NCBI GenBank assembly: GCA_943331295.2
Contig: CALQLA020000053.1
Location: 1-33,547, forward strand
Reading direction: 5' to 3'
Source: Bordetella parapertussis
GTDB taxonomy: Bacteria > Pseudomonadota > Gammaproteobacteria > Burkholderiales > Casimicrobiaceae
Length of the DNA: 33,547 nucleotides
In this document: one piece after another, positions 18,007-26,761 of the stretch
Position numbering within the stretch: position 1 is the first letter of the stretch
How the letters are laid out: every line of letters begins with the position of its first letter
The notes under the pieces: model-generated
The model's input: the letters and a program-made list of their open reading frames with translations, nothing else
The model's database searches: none
What the model was told of the DNA's origin: nothing
Translations under genes and position numbers: made by a program

Positions 18007-18297
18007 GGTTTTCTCCGTTCGTCGGGGTTCGAGGCAACAAAGAATCTTACGACAACGCGCAGGCTGAAGAATCTTACGACAACGCGCAGGCTGCTGCCGT
18101 GCATTTCCGGCCAGCCCCGGTCGCGCGCCACTCCCGGGCCCGGCGCGGTTCGCCCGCGTGCTCGCCATCGCGACACCGGGCGCGGGGGACGCCTGCGCGC
18201 CTGCCAACGCGACACGCGGATGGCGCCCGTTGAATCCATCGCCATCAGTTGACGTTGGCCGACGCCGACTGTGGGTCGGCTTCCGACGCCAGATGGC
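18007..18297. other. Intergenic region with tandem repeat, no gene
   Basis: This stretch between the large sulfatase and the tRNA terminator holds the 27-base tandem duplication listed separately and otherwise no recognisable gene. Frames through it are shadows extending from the sulfatase. The sulfatase promoter is expected here. Confidence 0.5.
18040..18093. repeat. Perfect 27-bp tandem duplication upstream of the sulfatase gene
   Basis: Two identical 27-base units at 18040-18066 and 18067-18093, each containing AATCTTACGACAACGCGCAG. They end 34 bases upstream of the sulfatase start codon, inside the expected promoter or leader. A duplicated regulator site or promoter element is possible; on the minus strand each unit contains TTGTCG followed by AAGATT. 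Confidence 0.9.
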
Positions 18298-18323
18298 AAA
18301 AAGGCCACCCCGAAGAGCGGCCT
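18298..18323 (-). terminator. Intrinsic terminator of the tRNA-Pro gene
   Basis: On the minus strand AGGCCGCTC and GGGTGGCCT pair (two G-T wobbles) around a TTCG tetraloop closed by C-G, and a run of five T follows at once. It begins 16 bases after the tRNA 3' end. The UUCG loop and T-tract make it a textbook intrinsic terminator. Confidence 0.85.
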
Positions 18324-18339
18324 AAGTGTTTGTTCCAAT

Positions 18340-18416
<77 letters not shown>

Positions 18417-18425
18417 CCGGCGCGC

Positions 18426-18431
18426 ATTATG
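18426..18431 (-). promoter_or_regulatory. -10 element of the tRNA-Pro promoter
   Basis: CATAAT on the minus strand, five of six consensus bases, 9 bases before the tRNA 5' end. No good -35 hexamer is seen at 16-18 bases, so only the -10 is called. Confidence 0.4.
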
Positions 18432-18569
18432 ACATCCGGGGTTCTCCGCTGGCGGCATGTCTCGCAAGTCGAGGCACGCGTCGCCGGGCAAGCCCGGGAC
18501 AATCGACCGCGGCGTGGCGCCGCCCGGACCCCTGCCCGGCGCCGGAAACGCGCGGGGCGCACCGCGGCC

Positions 18570-18692
18570 TCAGCGCTTGCCGAGCAGCGGCAGCGAGTCG
18601 CCCGCGTGCTTCTTCTGCTGCTTCGCCACCTTCTTTTCCTTCGACGTGTGCAGGGCCTTCTTCTTGTCTTCCTTCGGGGGCTTGTGGGACAT
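18570..18692 (-). CDS. Small lysine-rich protein
   Basis: A 40-residue, highly basic protein that starts MSHKPPKEDKKKALHTSKEK and continues with further lysines, ending in a short hydrophobic-basic tail. A strong ribosome binding site (GGAGGAAA) lies just before the ATG at 18692. It has no membrane segment or signal peptide. Short lysine-rich proteins of this style occur widely in Burkholderiales as uncharacterised families (recollection). Nucleic-acid binding is possible from charge alone. The clean start signal and residue bias make it a real gene despite its size. Confidence 0.65.
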   Translation of the reverse strand: MSHKPPKEDKKKALHTSKEKKVAKQQKKHAGDSLPLLGKR

Positions 18693-18786
18693 GGCATTTC
18701 CTCCGGTGGCGCGGGCAAGGATGCGAGCGCGCTGGCCCACTATAGGCCGAAACGCGGAGGCGCGCGCGGAGGCGCCGACGCCGGAG

Positions 18787-20001
18787 CTATTCGCTGCCCG
18801 CGAGCCAGTCGCGGACGCGCTCGTAGACGTCGCGCCGGCAGAGCAGGTCGAAGTGCCCCATCCCGTAGCCCACCCAGCGCCGCGACTCGGGCAGGCCAAG
18901 GTCGCGCGCGGGATCGGCGTGCCTGCCAAGCGCGCTCGCCACCGGCACCAGTCCGTCGCCGCGGACCCTCGCGCCGGCGGCGCCGGGGCGCTGCTGCCGG
19001 CTCGCGGCAATGGCGTAGCAGCGCGCCCCGGCGGGCAGCGGCACCGGCGTCCGGTCGCGGCGCGCGCTGCGCCCCGCCGGCGCCTGCCAGTCGGCATCGG
19101 CGATGTAACCGTGGCCGAGATCCGTGATCCCGGCGCTGCGCACCTTGCCGAGCCGCGCGAATGGCGCGGAATAGGGACTGATGCCCATCAGGAAGTCGGC
19201 GCGCGTGCCGGCACGCTCGAGGGGTGCGCCGAAGTGCGGCGAGCCGAGGAACACGAGGTGGTCGAGCCTTGCGAGCCATGCGTGGCCGGCGCGCGCCGCG
19301 TGATCGCAGGCGCCGTGCGCGACCAGGCCGCCCATGCTGTGGCCGACGATCGCGAGCTGCTCGACCGGATGCGGCCACGCGCGGACGAGCGCTTCCATCC
19401 GTTCCGCGAACGCGCGACCGTTCGCCGAGATATGGAGGCCGCTGTTGTAGTGGAGGTGCACCGGCGTCCAGCCCCGGTCGCGCGCCAACGCGGCGCCGTG
19501 GTCGTGCCCCTGCCGCAGCCATTGCCGGTCGTTCATGCAGAGGCCATGCACGAGCACCAGCAGCCTCCCGCCGGCACCCGGAACCGCCGCCGACAGCGCG
19601 GCCCGCTCGAGTTCGAGCACGACGCCGTTCACGCGCAGGCGCATGGGAATCGCCAGCGGATTGCCGGTGGCGGCGAGGTAGTCGCCGAGCACGCCGTTGA
19701 GCGCCGCCACGATGGCGTCGCGCTCCTGCGATGAGGGCTGCTCCGCGACCAGCGGCGCGAGCGCGCCGAGCGCCGTGTCGAGGCCCGCGCCAACCACCCG
19801 GGTGACGCCCCGCACCGAGCGGTAGACGAAGCCCGTGATGCCGGTCGTCCGTCCCGCCGGCGGCGCGCCGAGCGGACCCGGGATTCGCGTGACGGTGTGG
19901 TGCATCGCCTCGACCAGGTCGGCGATCCCGAGCGTGGCGTCGATGGCCAGTCGCTGGAATCCGTGGAGGTCGGCGAGGCGAAAGTGGGCGGGCTTGTTCA
20001 T
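18787..20001 (-). CDS. Alpha/beta hydrolase, lipase-like
   Basis: A 404-residue protein. A long N-terminal part (1-145) without clear homology precedes an alpha/beta hydrolase core. The core has the oxyanion segment LVLVHGLCMNDRQW (about 148-161), the nucleophile elbow GHSMGG with Ser222, the conserved LVFLGSPHFGAPLE typical of lipase/PGAP1-like members, and a C-terminal catalytic His in GMGHFDLLCR. No signal peptide is seen, so it is probably cytoplasmic or membrane-associated. It likely hydrolyses an ester or lipid; the substrate is unknown. The ATG at 20001 was preferred to a GTG five codons earlier. It lies 91 bases downstream of the response regulator gene and could be co-transcribed. 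Confidence 0.85.
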   Translation of the reverse strand: MNKPAHFRLADLHGFQRLAIDATLGIADLVEAMHHTVTRIPGPLGAPPAGRTTGITGFVYRSVRGVTRVVGAGLDTALGALAPLVAEQPSSQERDAIVAALNGVLGDYLAATGNPLAIPMRLRVNGVVLELERAALSAAVPGAGGRLLVLVHGLCMNDRQWLRQGHDHGAALARDRGWTPVHLHYNSGLHISANGRAFAERMEALVRAWPHPVEQLAIVGHSMGGLVAHGACDHAARAGHAWLARLDHLVFLGSPHFGAPLERAGTRADFLMGISPYSAPFARLGKVRSAGITDLGHGYIADADWQAPAGRSARRDRTPVPLPAGARCYAIAASRQQRPGAAGARVRGDGLVPVASALGRHADPARDLGLPESRRWVGYGMGHFDLLCRRDVYERVRDWLAGSE

Positions 20002-20092
20002 GACGGATGCCTGCACGTTGCGCCACCGCGCGGCCGCGCGTCAAGCGCGGTCGCGACCGCATCGGCGGTGCCGCCCGACGCCCCGGCGCGGG

Positions 20093-21508
<1,416 letters not shown>

Positions 21509-21509
21509 G

Positions 21510-22976
21510 TCAGGACTGCGCCATCGGCAGCGCCACGACGATCGTGGCGCCGTGCCCCGCCTCGCTTTCGATCGAGACCGAGCCGCCGAAGCGGGTGACG
21601 ATGCGCTTCACCAGCGGCAGCCCCAGCCCCAGCCCCTTGCGCTTGGTGGTGAAGAACGGCACGAAGACGCGGTGCAGCTGGTCGCGCGCGATGCCGATGC
21701 CGGTGTCGCGGATCCGCACGTGGACCTCGTGCAGCTTCGGCGCCATGGTCGCCGTCACGTCGAGTCGCCCGCCCTTGGGCATCGCCTCGACCGCGTTCGA
21801 CAGCAGGCTGTTGAACACGTGGCCGAGCCGCACGCGCTCGGCGCGCACCGGCGGCAGGGCGTCGTCGATGGCCACCGCGAGCTGCACGCCGCGCCGCTGC
21901 AGCTCGCGCTCGAAGCCGTGGAGGCTCGCCTGCAGCAGCGGCCCGACCTCCACCGGATCGAGCCGCGCGGGCTCCTGCTCGGAATAAGTGAGGAGCTGCC
22001 GCACCCATTCGCTCAACCGGTCGACCTCGGCCGTGATGTCGCGCGCCGATTCGCGCACGTGCGGCGACGGGTCGTCCTGGCACAGCTCGGCCGACGTGCG
22101 GATCGACGCCAGCGGATTGCGGATGCCGTGGGTGATCGCTCCGGTCATCTCGCCGATCACCGCGAGCGTCTCCGTTTCGAGCAGGCGCCGGCTTTGCGCG
22201 GCGATGGTCCGGTCCGCGCGGCGCACGATCCAGAACAGCGCCAGGTAGAGGAACGCGCCGCCGGCGAGCGCGAAGATCCAGATCATCCGGATGCCGCTCC
22301 GGATCGTCTCGAACAGCGCCACCGGGACGCGGTACACCTCGACCGCGCCGATCACCGGGCCGCCCGCCGCCGCGCGCACGGGAAGGTAGCTCTCCACGAA
22401 GTGCGGCTCGTTGCTGCGCAGCTGCAGGTGTTCGGGCTTGGCGTTCTCGGCGGCGCCGATCACGCCGGACTCGACGACGATCTTGCCCTCCAGCGCCTCC
22501 TCGAGCTCGTGGTTCGGCCCCAGGTACTTGCCGATGAGCGCGCCGTCGGTGGACCAGATCACCCGCTGGTCCTGCGCGTAGATGTTGGCGCGCAGCACGT
22601 CGGGCAGCTTGCCGACGTGCGCGAAGAACTCCTCGAGGCTGCGGTCGCGCGCGTTGGCGGCGGTGCCGAGGAAATACGCGCTGGTGTCCTGCACCTCGGC
22701 GATGCTCTGCACGACCTCGCTGATGACGGTGGCGTCGTGGTGCAGCAGGTTTTCCGTGAGGAAGCGCGACAGGAAGACCGACGTCATCACGCTGACGGCG
22801 CCGATGCAGACGAAGCTCAGGATGGAGAACCAGCGCGTGAGGCTGAACACGCGCCGGCCGCCCGCAGTCCTTGCGAGGATCGCGTCGGAGCGGGCGACGG
22901 CGCGCCGCGCGCCGGTGCGCCGGTCGGGCGTGGCGGCGGACGGGGATGCAGATTCGGTGTCGACAGGGGATGGCAT
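21510..22976 (-). CDS. Sensor histidine kinase, partner of the NtrC-type regulator
   Basis: A 488-residue membrane kinase. The first membrane segment is at about 48-71 and the second at about 231-252; the roughly 160 residues between form a periplasmic sensor domain without a family I recognise. The HisKA motif is TGAITHGIRNPLASI with the phosphorylated His283. The ATPase domain has the N box FNSLLSNAVEAMPKGG, the DTGIGI box, the F box FVPFFTTK and the GLGLGLPL box. It should sense an external signal and phosphorylate the adjacent response regulator. The two genes are separated by a single base (TGACATG), implying translational coupling. An 11-base inverted repeat lies upstream at 23062-23100. 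Confidence 0.95.
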   Translation of the reverse strand: MPSPVDTESASPSAATPDRRTGARRAVARSDAILARTAGGRRVFSLTRWFSILSFVCIGAVSVMTSVFLSRFLTENLLHHDATVISEVVQSIAEVQDTSAYFLGTAANARDRSLEEFFAHVGKLPDVLRANIYAQDQRVIWSTDGALIGKYLGPNHELEEALEGKIVVESGVIGAAENAKPEHLQLRSNEPHFVESYLPVRAAAGGPVIGAVEVYRVPVALFETIRSGIRMIWIFALAGGAFLYLALFWIVRRADRTIAAQSRRLLETETLAVIGEMTGAITHGIRNPLASIRTSAELCQDDPSPHVRESARDITAEVDRLSEWVRQLLTYSEQEPARLDPVEVGPLLQASLHGFERELQRRGVQLAVAIDDALPPVRAERVRLGHVFNSLLSNAVEAMPKGGRLDVTATMAPKLHEVHVRIRDTGIGIARDQLHRVFVPFFTTKRKGLGLGLPLVKRIVTRFGGSVSIESEAGHGATIVVALPMAQS

Positions 22977-23061
22977 GCAATTTCCAGGCGAATGGCACCG
23001 GTGGCGCCGGCAACGTTGTGGGCGATACCCACGATGCCATCACGGAGCAAGAATCATACTA

Positions 23062-23100
23062 GCGACGTCGCCCGGACGTAAGCGTCGCGGGCGACGTCGC
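23062..23100. promoter_or_regulatory. 11-base perfect inverted repeat upstream of the kinase gene
   Basis: GCGACGTCGCC (23062-23072) is repeated in inverse at 23090-23100, separated by 17 bases. Each arm itself contains the small palindrome GCGACGTCGC. It lies 86 bases upstream of the kinase start, so it could be an operator or part of a leader hairpin. Confidence 0.4.
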
Positions 23101-23120
23101 GCCGCGCGCTCGCAAATGGC

Positions 23121-23149
23121 GAAAGAGGCAGCCCGGGGCTGCCCCTTTC
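23121..23149 (-). terminator. Terminator hairpin after the InlB-repeat protein gene
   Basis: GAAAGAGGCAGCC pairs with GGCTGCCCCTTTC around a 3-base loop, 12 pairs with one mismatch. On the minus strand the 3' arm ends in CTCTTTC, a weak T-tract. It is 56 bases beyond the stop codon and probably also serves the plus strand. Confidence 0.6.
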
Positions 23150-23156
23150 GTCGCCG

Positions 23157-23187
23157 CCCCGGGGTCGCGCACCGCGCGGCCCCGGGG
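23157..23187 (-). terminator. Second GC hairpin in the same 3' region
   Basis: CCCCGGGG at 23157-23164 pairs with the same palindrome at 23180-23187; inside, CGCGC and GCGCG extend the stem around an ACC loop. It lies 18 bases past the stop codon and just before the T-tract hairpin, forming a tandem structure. Confidence 0.45.
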
Positions 23188-23204
23188 ATTTGCCGGATGT
23201 GCCG

Positions 23205-24785
23205 TTACTTCGAGAAGCTTGCCTTCGCCGACAGGCTGCCGGACATCTGCACCGAGCAGATCGGCGCGGTGCCGACACAGGCGCCGCTCCAGCCGAGGAA
23301 CGTCTTGCCGGCCGGCGGGGTCGCCGTCAGCGCCACGATCGTTCCGGGGTTGAAGAGCGCGGAACAGACGCTGCCGCAGTTGATTGCGTGGTCAGTTCCT
23401 GCCGGAGTCCCGGTGATCGTGCCGGCGTTGCTGGTCGAGACCGACAGCTTCAATCCGGACGTCGTGCCACCGCCGCCGCCGCCGCCACCACCGCCCCCGC
23501 CACCACCGGCGGCGACTGCCGCGTTGAAGGTCGCCGTCACGTTCATCACGTCGTTCACGGTGACCGCGCAGGTCGAGGCCGCGCCGGTACATGCGCCTGT
23601 CCAGCCGGCGAACGTGCTGTTGCTCGCGGCCTTCGCCGTCAGCGTGACGACGGTGCCGATCGCATACGTCGACGTGCACTTGCTGCCGCAGCTCAGGATC
23701 TTGTCTGCCGACGACACGTCGCCCGACCCTGCGCCGGCCTTCGCGATGGTCAGCGCCGGCACGGCGATGTTGGCAGCCGCCATCTGCGCGGTCAGCATGT
23801 CGCCGAGTTCGCCGTCCACGGGCACGTTGCAGGTGCCGTCGCCGCCGCAGATCACTTCATGCGTGATGGGATCGTAAGCACCGGTGTACGCGTAGGTCTC
23901 GTAGCGCCGGAGCACCGCGCGCGCGCCGCTCCCGGGCGAACCCGAGTTCACGTGCTTGCCGCGCTGGCGGTGCCTGCCGTCGGCCGGGGGACTCGGCTGC
24001 AGCAGCACCCAGTCGGTCTCGATCTGCGTGGGATCCTGCGGCACGATCGCGTTGTCCGCGGTCAGCTCGTCCAGCGCAACCTCGCGCTGGAGCTCGGTCT
24101 TGTAGACCTTCATCCACGTCGCGTTGCCGTACTGCGGGATCGGCGCGGGCGGCGGCGGCGGCAACTGGATCTCGGCCACCAGGACCGGGGGCGCCGTCGG
24201 CTGGGTGACCGGCGGCGGCATGAAGTAGTACGTCGGCGTCGGCACCGTCACGGCATTGGTCGAGCCGACGAGCTGGCCCGGGTTCACCGCGTCGGCGAAC
24301 AGCCAGCGGTACGTGGTGACGGTCGGCTTGCCCGTCGCCGTGTACAGGAAGTGAATGCCGAAATGGTCGCAGCCGGCCTGGGCGTAGGCCGCGCTGCCCA
24401 TGTAGCAGGTGCCGCCGAATGCGATGCCGGGCGGCTTCGGCACCGTGGCCGAGACGAAGCGCTGGTTCACCGCATCGTAGATGCTCTGGTAGCGGACGTA
24501 GACGCCGGTCGCGTATTCGGTGACGACCGGGTTGCCGAACTTGTTGCCGGTCCAGGACGGGCCGAGGTCGGAGGCCTTCACGCCTTCGATCTGGACCTCG
24601 AAGCCATAGGCGTCCTTGCCCTCGAAGTTGGCGGCGTCGAAGTTGCCGAGGCCGCCGACGATGTAGTTCGACTGGGCCATCGCCGCCGGTGCAGCCGCGT
24701 AGAGGCCGATGGACAGTGCAGCGCCCGCCGCAAGCCGCAGGTAGCGGACTGCGCCGGGACGCCGTTCGGAGTGCTGCGATTTCAT
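23205..24785 (-). CDS. Secreted protein with two divergent InlB-type repeats and a poly-glycine linker
   Basis: A 526-residue exported protein. Residues 1-38 form a signal peptide (ending Ala-Met-Ala-Gln). The following ~230 residues are not recognised; they include a proline-rich stretch (MPPPVTQPTAPP, LPPPPPAPIP). The C-terminal third holds two repeats of about 70 residues of the bacterial InlB B-repeat-like type, each with CGSxC, a GWTGAC/GWSGAC core and a further cysteine, probably two disulfides each. They are joined by 14 consecutive glycines. Such repeats occur on adhesins and cell-surface proteins. The ATG at 24785 has GGAG upstream. It lies between the two-component system and the S8 protease and could be a substrate or partner of the latter (inference). 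Confidence 0.82.
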   Translation of the reverse strand: MKSQHSERRPGAVRYLRLAAGAALSIGLYAAAPAAMAQSNYIVGGLGNFDAANFEGKDAYGFEVQIEGVKASDLGPSWTGNKFGNPVVTEYATGVYVRYQSIYDAVNQRFVSATVPKPPGIAFGGTCYMGSAAYAQAGCDHFGIHFLYTATGKPTVTTYRWLFADAVNPGQLVGSTNAVTVPTPTYYFMPPPVTQPTAPPVLVAEIQLPPPPPAPIPQYGNATWMKVYKTELQREVALDELTADNAIVPQDPTQIETDWVLLQPSPPADGRHRQRGKHVNSGSPGSGARAVLRRYETYAYTGAYDPITHEVICGGDGTCNVPVDGELGDMLTAQMAAANIAVPALTIAKAGAGSGDVSSADKILSCGSKCTSTYAIGTVVTLTAKAASNSTFAGWTGACTGAASTCAVTVNDVMNVTATFNAAVAAGGGGGGGGGGGGGGTTSGLKLSVSTSNAGTITGTPAGTDHAINCGSVCSALFNPGTIVALTATPPAGKTFLGWSGACVGTAPICSVQMSGSLSAKASFSK

Positions 24786-24804
24786 GGTGTTTCTCCTGGT
24801 CGAT

Positions 24805-24840
24805 GATGTTGCCGCTGATGTTGCCGCTGATGTTGCCTAT
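24805..24840. repeat. 12-bp tandem repeat, three units, in the leader of the secreted protein gene
   Basis: GATGTTGCCGCT occurs twice exactly and a third time with changes at the end (24805-24816, 24817-24828, 24829-24840). It lies 20 bases upstream of the start codon at 24785, just before the ribosome binding site, so it belongs to the mRNA leader. Confidence 0.85.
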
Positions 24841-24997
24841 CCAGCCGCCGCGGCGGATGCCAGCCTGTGAGGGCCCGTCCCGCGGAACCGCTGCTCGCTT
24901 GCGGGCTTCCCGTCGCGCTGCCTCTCTGCCGCGTCGACGTGGACTTCCCTGTACCCACAGAGCAGCGGGCTCGCACGGAAATACATCGAACAGGAAT

Positions 24998-25018
24998 GAT
25001 TCGTGATTCGCGATTCAA
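24998..25018. repeat. Three 7-bp direct repeats (GATTCNN)
   Basis: GATTCGT, GATTCGC and GATTCAA follow one another without gap in the intergenic region between the S8 protease stop and the secreted protein gene. On the minus strand they overlap TTGAAT, which could be a -35 element for the secreted protein gene. A repeated regulator half-site is possible. Confidence 0.5.
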
Positions 25019-25027
25019 TAACGCAAT

Positions 25028-25080
25028 CGGCCGGTGCCGCTCGCGCGGGCACCGGCCGTGACGGCCGCAGGCTGCGGCCG
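25028..25080 (-). terminator. Two tandem GC hairpins after the S8 protease gene
   Basis: Beyond the S8 stop (25083), the minus strand first forms an 8-pair hairpin (25062-25069 with 25073-25080), then an 11-pair hairpin (CGGCCGGTGCC at 25028-25038 with 25048-25058). No long T-tract follows, but the tandem position directly after the stop suggests transcription ends here. Confidence 0.55.
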
Positions 25081-25082
25081 GG

Positions 25083-26384
25083 TCAGCGGCAGGTCGGGAC
25101 CGGCGGCGCCTTGTCCAGCAGCGTCGCGACGGCGTCGATCTGGCGCAGGTTGGTGCCGCAGAGCACCGAGCCGCGCGACGTGATGCGCCGCACGATGTCG
25201 TCCGGCTTGAGGCTGCGGTTGTAGCCGTGCAGCAGCGCGGCGACGCCGGCGACGAGCGGCGCCGCCATCGACGTGCCGCTCCACGTGGCGTAGCCACCGC
25301 CGGGAACGGTGCTGGTGATGCCGTCGCCCGGCGCCGCGATGCGAACCCACGAGCCGAAGTTGCTGAAGCCGGCCAGCCTGACGTTCGAGCCGCTGGCGCC
25401 CACCGAGATGAGGCCGTGCGCCGATTCCGCCGCAGGATACTCGCGCACCGCGTCCGTGCCCTCGTTGCCTGCGGCCGCCACGAGGAGCACGCCGCGGAAG
25501 CGGTTGCAGCGCGCCTCGTCGACGTTGTAGCCCGGGTCCGACAGGTCGTTGGCCGGATCGTTGTCGACCGGCGTCGAGCATGTGGCGAGTTGCGCGACGG
25601 CGTCAAATATCCGCGTCCGCGTGGTGGTGCCGAGGCTCATGTTGATCACGTGTGCGCCATCGTCGGTGTTCGGATCTCCGTCGGGATCCACCGCGTACAG
25701 CAGCGCCTCCGCCAGCACCCATGCGTTGCCTTCGCCGTTGGCGTCGAGCACGCGCAGCGGCATGATCGTCGCGCCCGGCGCGACCATCGCGAGGAGGCCG
25801 GCAACGTGCGTCCCGTGGCCGTAGCCGGCGTCGCCGATACCGCCCGCTTCACTCGGATCGTTGTCGTCGTCGACGAAGTCCCAGCCGCGAACGAGCCTTC
25901 CCGCGAGGGCCGGATGCCGCGCGTCGACGCCGGTGTCGAGCACTGCCATGCGCACCCCGGTGCCGGTGGCGATGCGCTGCGCATCGGGCAGCCGCAAAGC
26001 CTTCGGCGCCCATTGCGCCGCGTAGGCCTGGGCGGTGCCGATGGCCCACACCACGTTCTTGCGTGCCTCCGGGCTGCGGTGGATCGTGTTCGGCTCGGCG
26101 ATGAGGACGTCGAGCTCGGCGGCGAGCGCCGCCAGCGTGTTGTCGACGCCCACGCTGTCGCTCACCCGGAGCCGGAAGATCGGGCGCTGCCCGAACTGCC
26201 CGAGCACGGTCAGCGCATACCGGTCGACAAGCGGCGCCAGCGTGGCCGTGGAGCGCAGCTTCACGAGGATCTCGCCGGCGACGGTCGCGTTCCCGCCGGA
26301 CGCGTGGGTCGGAAGGCAGGCCGCGATTAGGGCCGCGAACAGCGCGATGCGGATGCTGCGCAGGACGTCTGGGAATGTGGTCAT
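25083..26384 (-). CDS. Secreted subtilisin-like serine protease (S8 family)
   Basis: A 433-residue protease. Residues 1-28 are an export signal; the sequence LIAAC at 19-23 also fits a lipobox, so a lipoprotein is possible. Residues 35-105 look like an inhibitor-type propeptide. The catalytic triad is clear: Asp150 in VLDTGVDARHP, His190 in GHGTHVAG and Ser372 in SGTSMAAPLVAG, with the oxyanion Asn307 in AAAGNEG. The ATG at 26384 is preferred because a predicted sigma-54 transcription start lies near 26440, which would exclude the longer frame beginning at 26438. It lies downstream of the TPR-CHAT gene in the same direction but with its own promoter. Confidence 0.93.
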   Translation of the reverse strand: MTTFPDVLRSIRIALFAALIAACLPTHASGGNATVAGEILVKLRSTATLAPLVDRYALTVLGQFGQRPIFRLRVSDSVGVDNTLAALAAELDVLIAEPNTIHRSPEARKNVVWAIGTAQAYAAQWAPKALRLPDAQRIATGTGVRMAVLDTGVDARHPALAGRLVRGWDFVDDDNDPSEAGGIGDAGYGHGTHVAGLLAMVAPGATIMPLRVLDANGEGNAWVLAEALLYAVDPDGDPNTDDGAHVINMSLGTTTRTRIFDAVAQLATCSTPVDNDPANDLSDPGYNVDEARCNRFRGVLLVAAAGNEGTDAVREYPAAESAHGLISVGASGSNVRLAGFSNFGSWVRIAAPGDGITSTVPGGGYATWSGTSMAAPLVAGVAALLHGYNRSLKPDDIVRRITSRGSVLCGTNLRQIDAVATLLDKAPPVPTCR

Positions 26385-26450
26385 GGATCGATCTCGTCGT
26401 GTTTTGCCGGGGACTGCGCGAATCAAAGGTGACTGCATGGATTACTGCAA

Positions 26451-26466
26451 CGCAAGGAAGATGCCA
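26451..26466 (-). promoter_or_regulatory. Sigma-54 (-24/-12) promoter of the S8 protease gene
   Basis: On the minus strand TGGCATCTTCCTTGCG matches the sigma-54 consensus TGGCAC-N5-TTGCW: the invariant GG and GC are exactly 10 bases apart. The predicted transcription start is near 26440, leaving a leader of about 56 bases before the ATG at 26384. A sigma-54 response regulator is encoded 5 kb away at 20093-21508. Confidence 0.65.
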
Positions 26467-26541
26467 GAGCCGTCACGAGCCTGCCGCGCCCGCCCAGCGC
26501 CGTCGAAGGCCCCGAATCCGGGGCATGGTCCGACGCGTGCC

Positions 26542-26580
26542 GGGGGTTATCCCCCAATTGGGTGGGGCAATTGCCCCACC
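26542..26580. promoter_or_regulatory. Palindrome cluster, possible enhancer (UAS) for the sigma-54 promoter
   Basis: Three contiguous inverted repeats: GGGGG-TTAT-CCCCC (26542-26555), CCCAATTGGG (26553-26562) and a perfect 20-base palindrome GGTGGGGCAATTGCCCCACC (26561-26580). The last is centred about 130 bases upstream of the predicted sigma-54 start site, a typical distance for NtrC-family activator sites. No T-tract follows on either strand and the CHAT gene ended 180 bases earlier, so a terminator role is less likely. Confidence 0.6.
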
Positions 26581-26761
26581 GCCGCCAGCCGCCTGCATCC
26601 GCCTCGGGCCGCCCGGGATGACAGCCGACGCCGCCAACCCGCCGACGCATTGCGCGCATCCCGGTCCCGCTTCCCACAGAGCGCGGCTTCGGCGGCCCGA
26701 TACGTCGCGCGGAAGATTTCCTGCGGAAAAGGCGGCCCGGACGTGGCGGACCGCGATGGCG

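Noticed and set aside
14947..18252. 1101-codon open frame on the plus strand
   Set aside because: It runs antisense through the intact large sulfatase. Its residues are the Arg/Val/Leu-rich mix expected of a GC-rich shadow frame, with no domains.
23190..24806. 538-codon plus-strand open frame
   Set aside because: Antisense shadow of the secreted InlB-repeat protein; no recognisable domain.
26385..26438. Longer N-terminus for the S8 protease (start at 26438)
   Set aside because: It would begin at the predicted sigma-54 transcription start, lacks a ribosome binding site, and would bury the signal peptide behind 18 residues.
26561..26580. 20-base palindrome as the terminator of the CHAT gene
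   Set aside because: No T-tract follows on the minus strand and it lies about 180 bases beyond the stop; its place upstream of a sigma-54 promoter fits a regulator site better.
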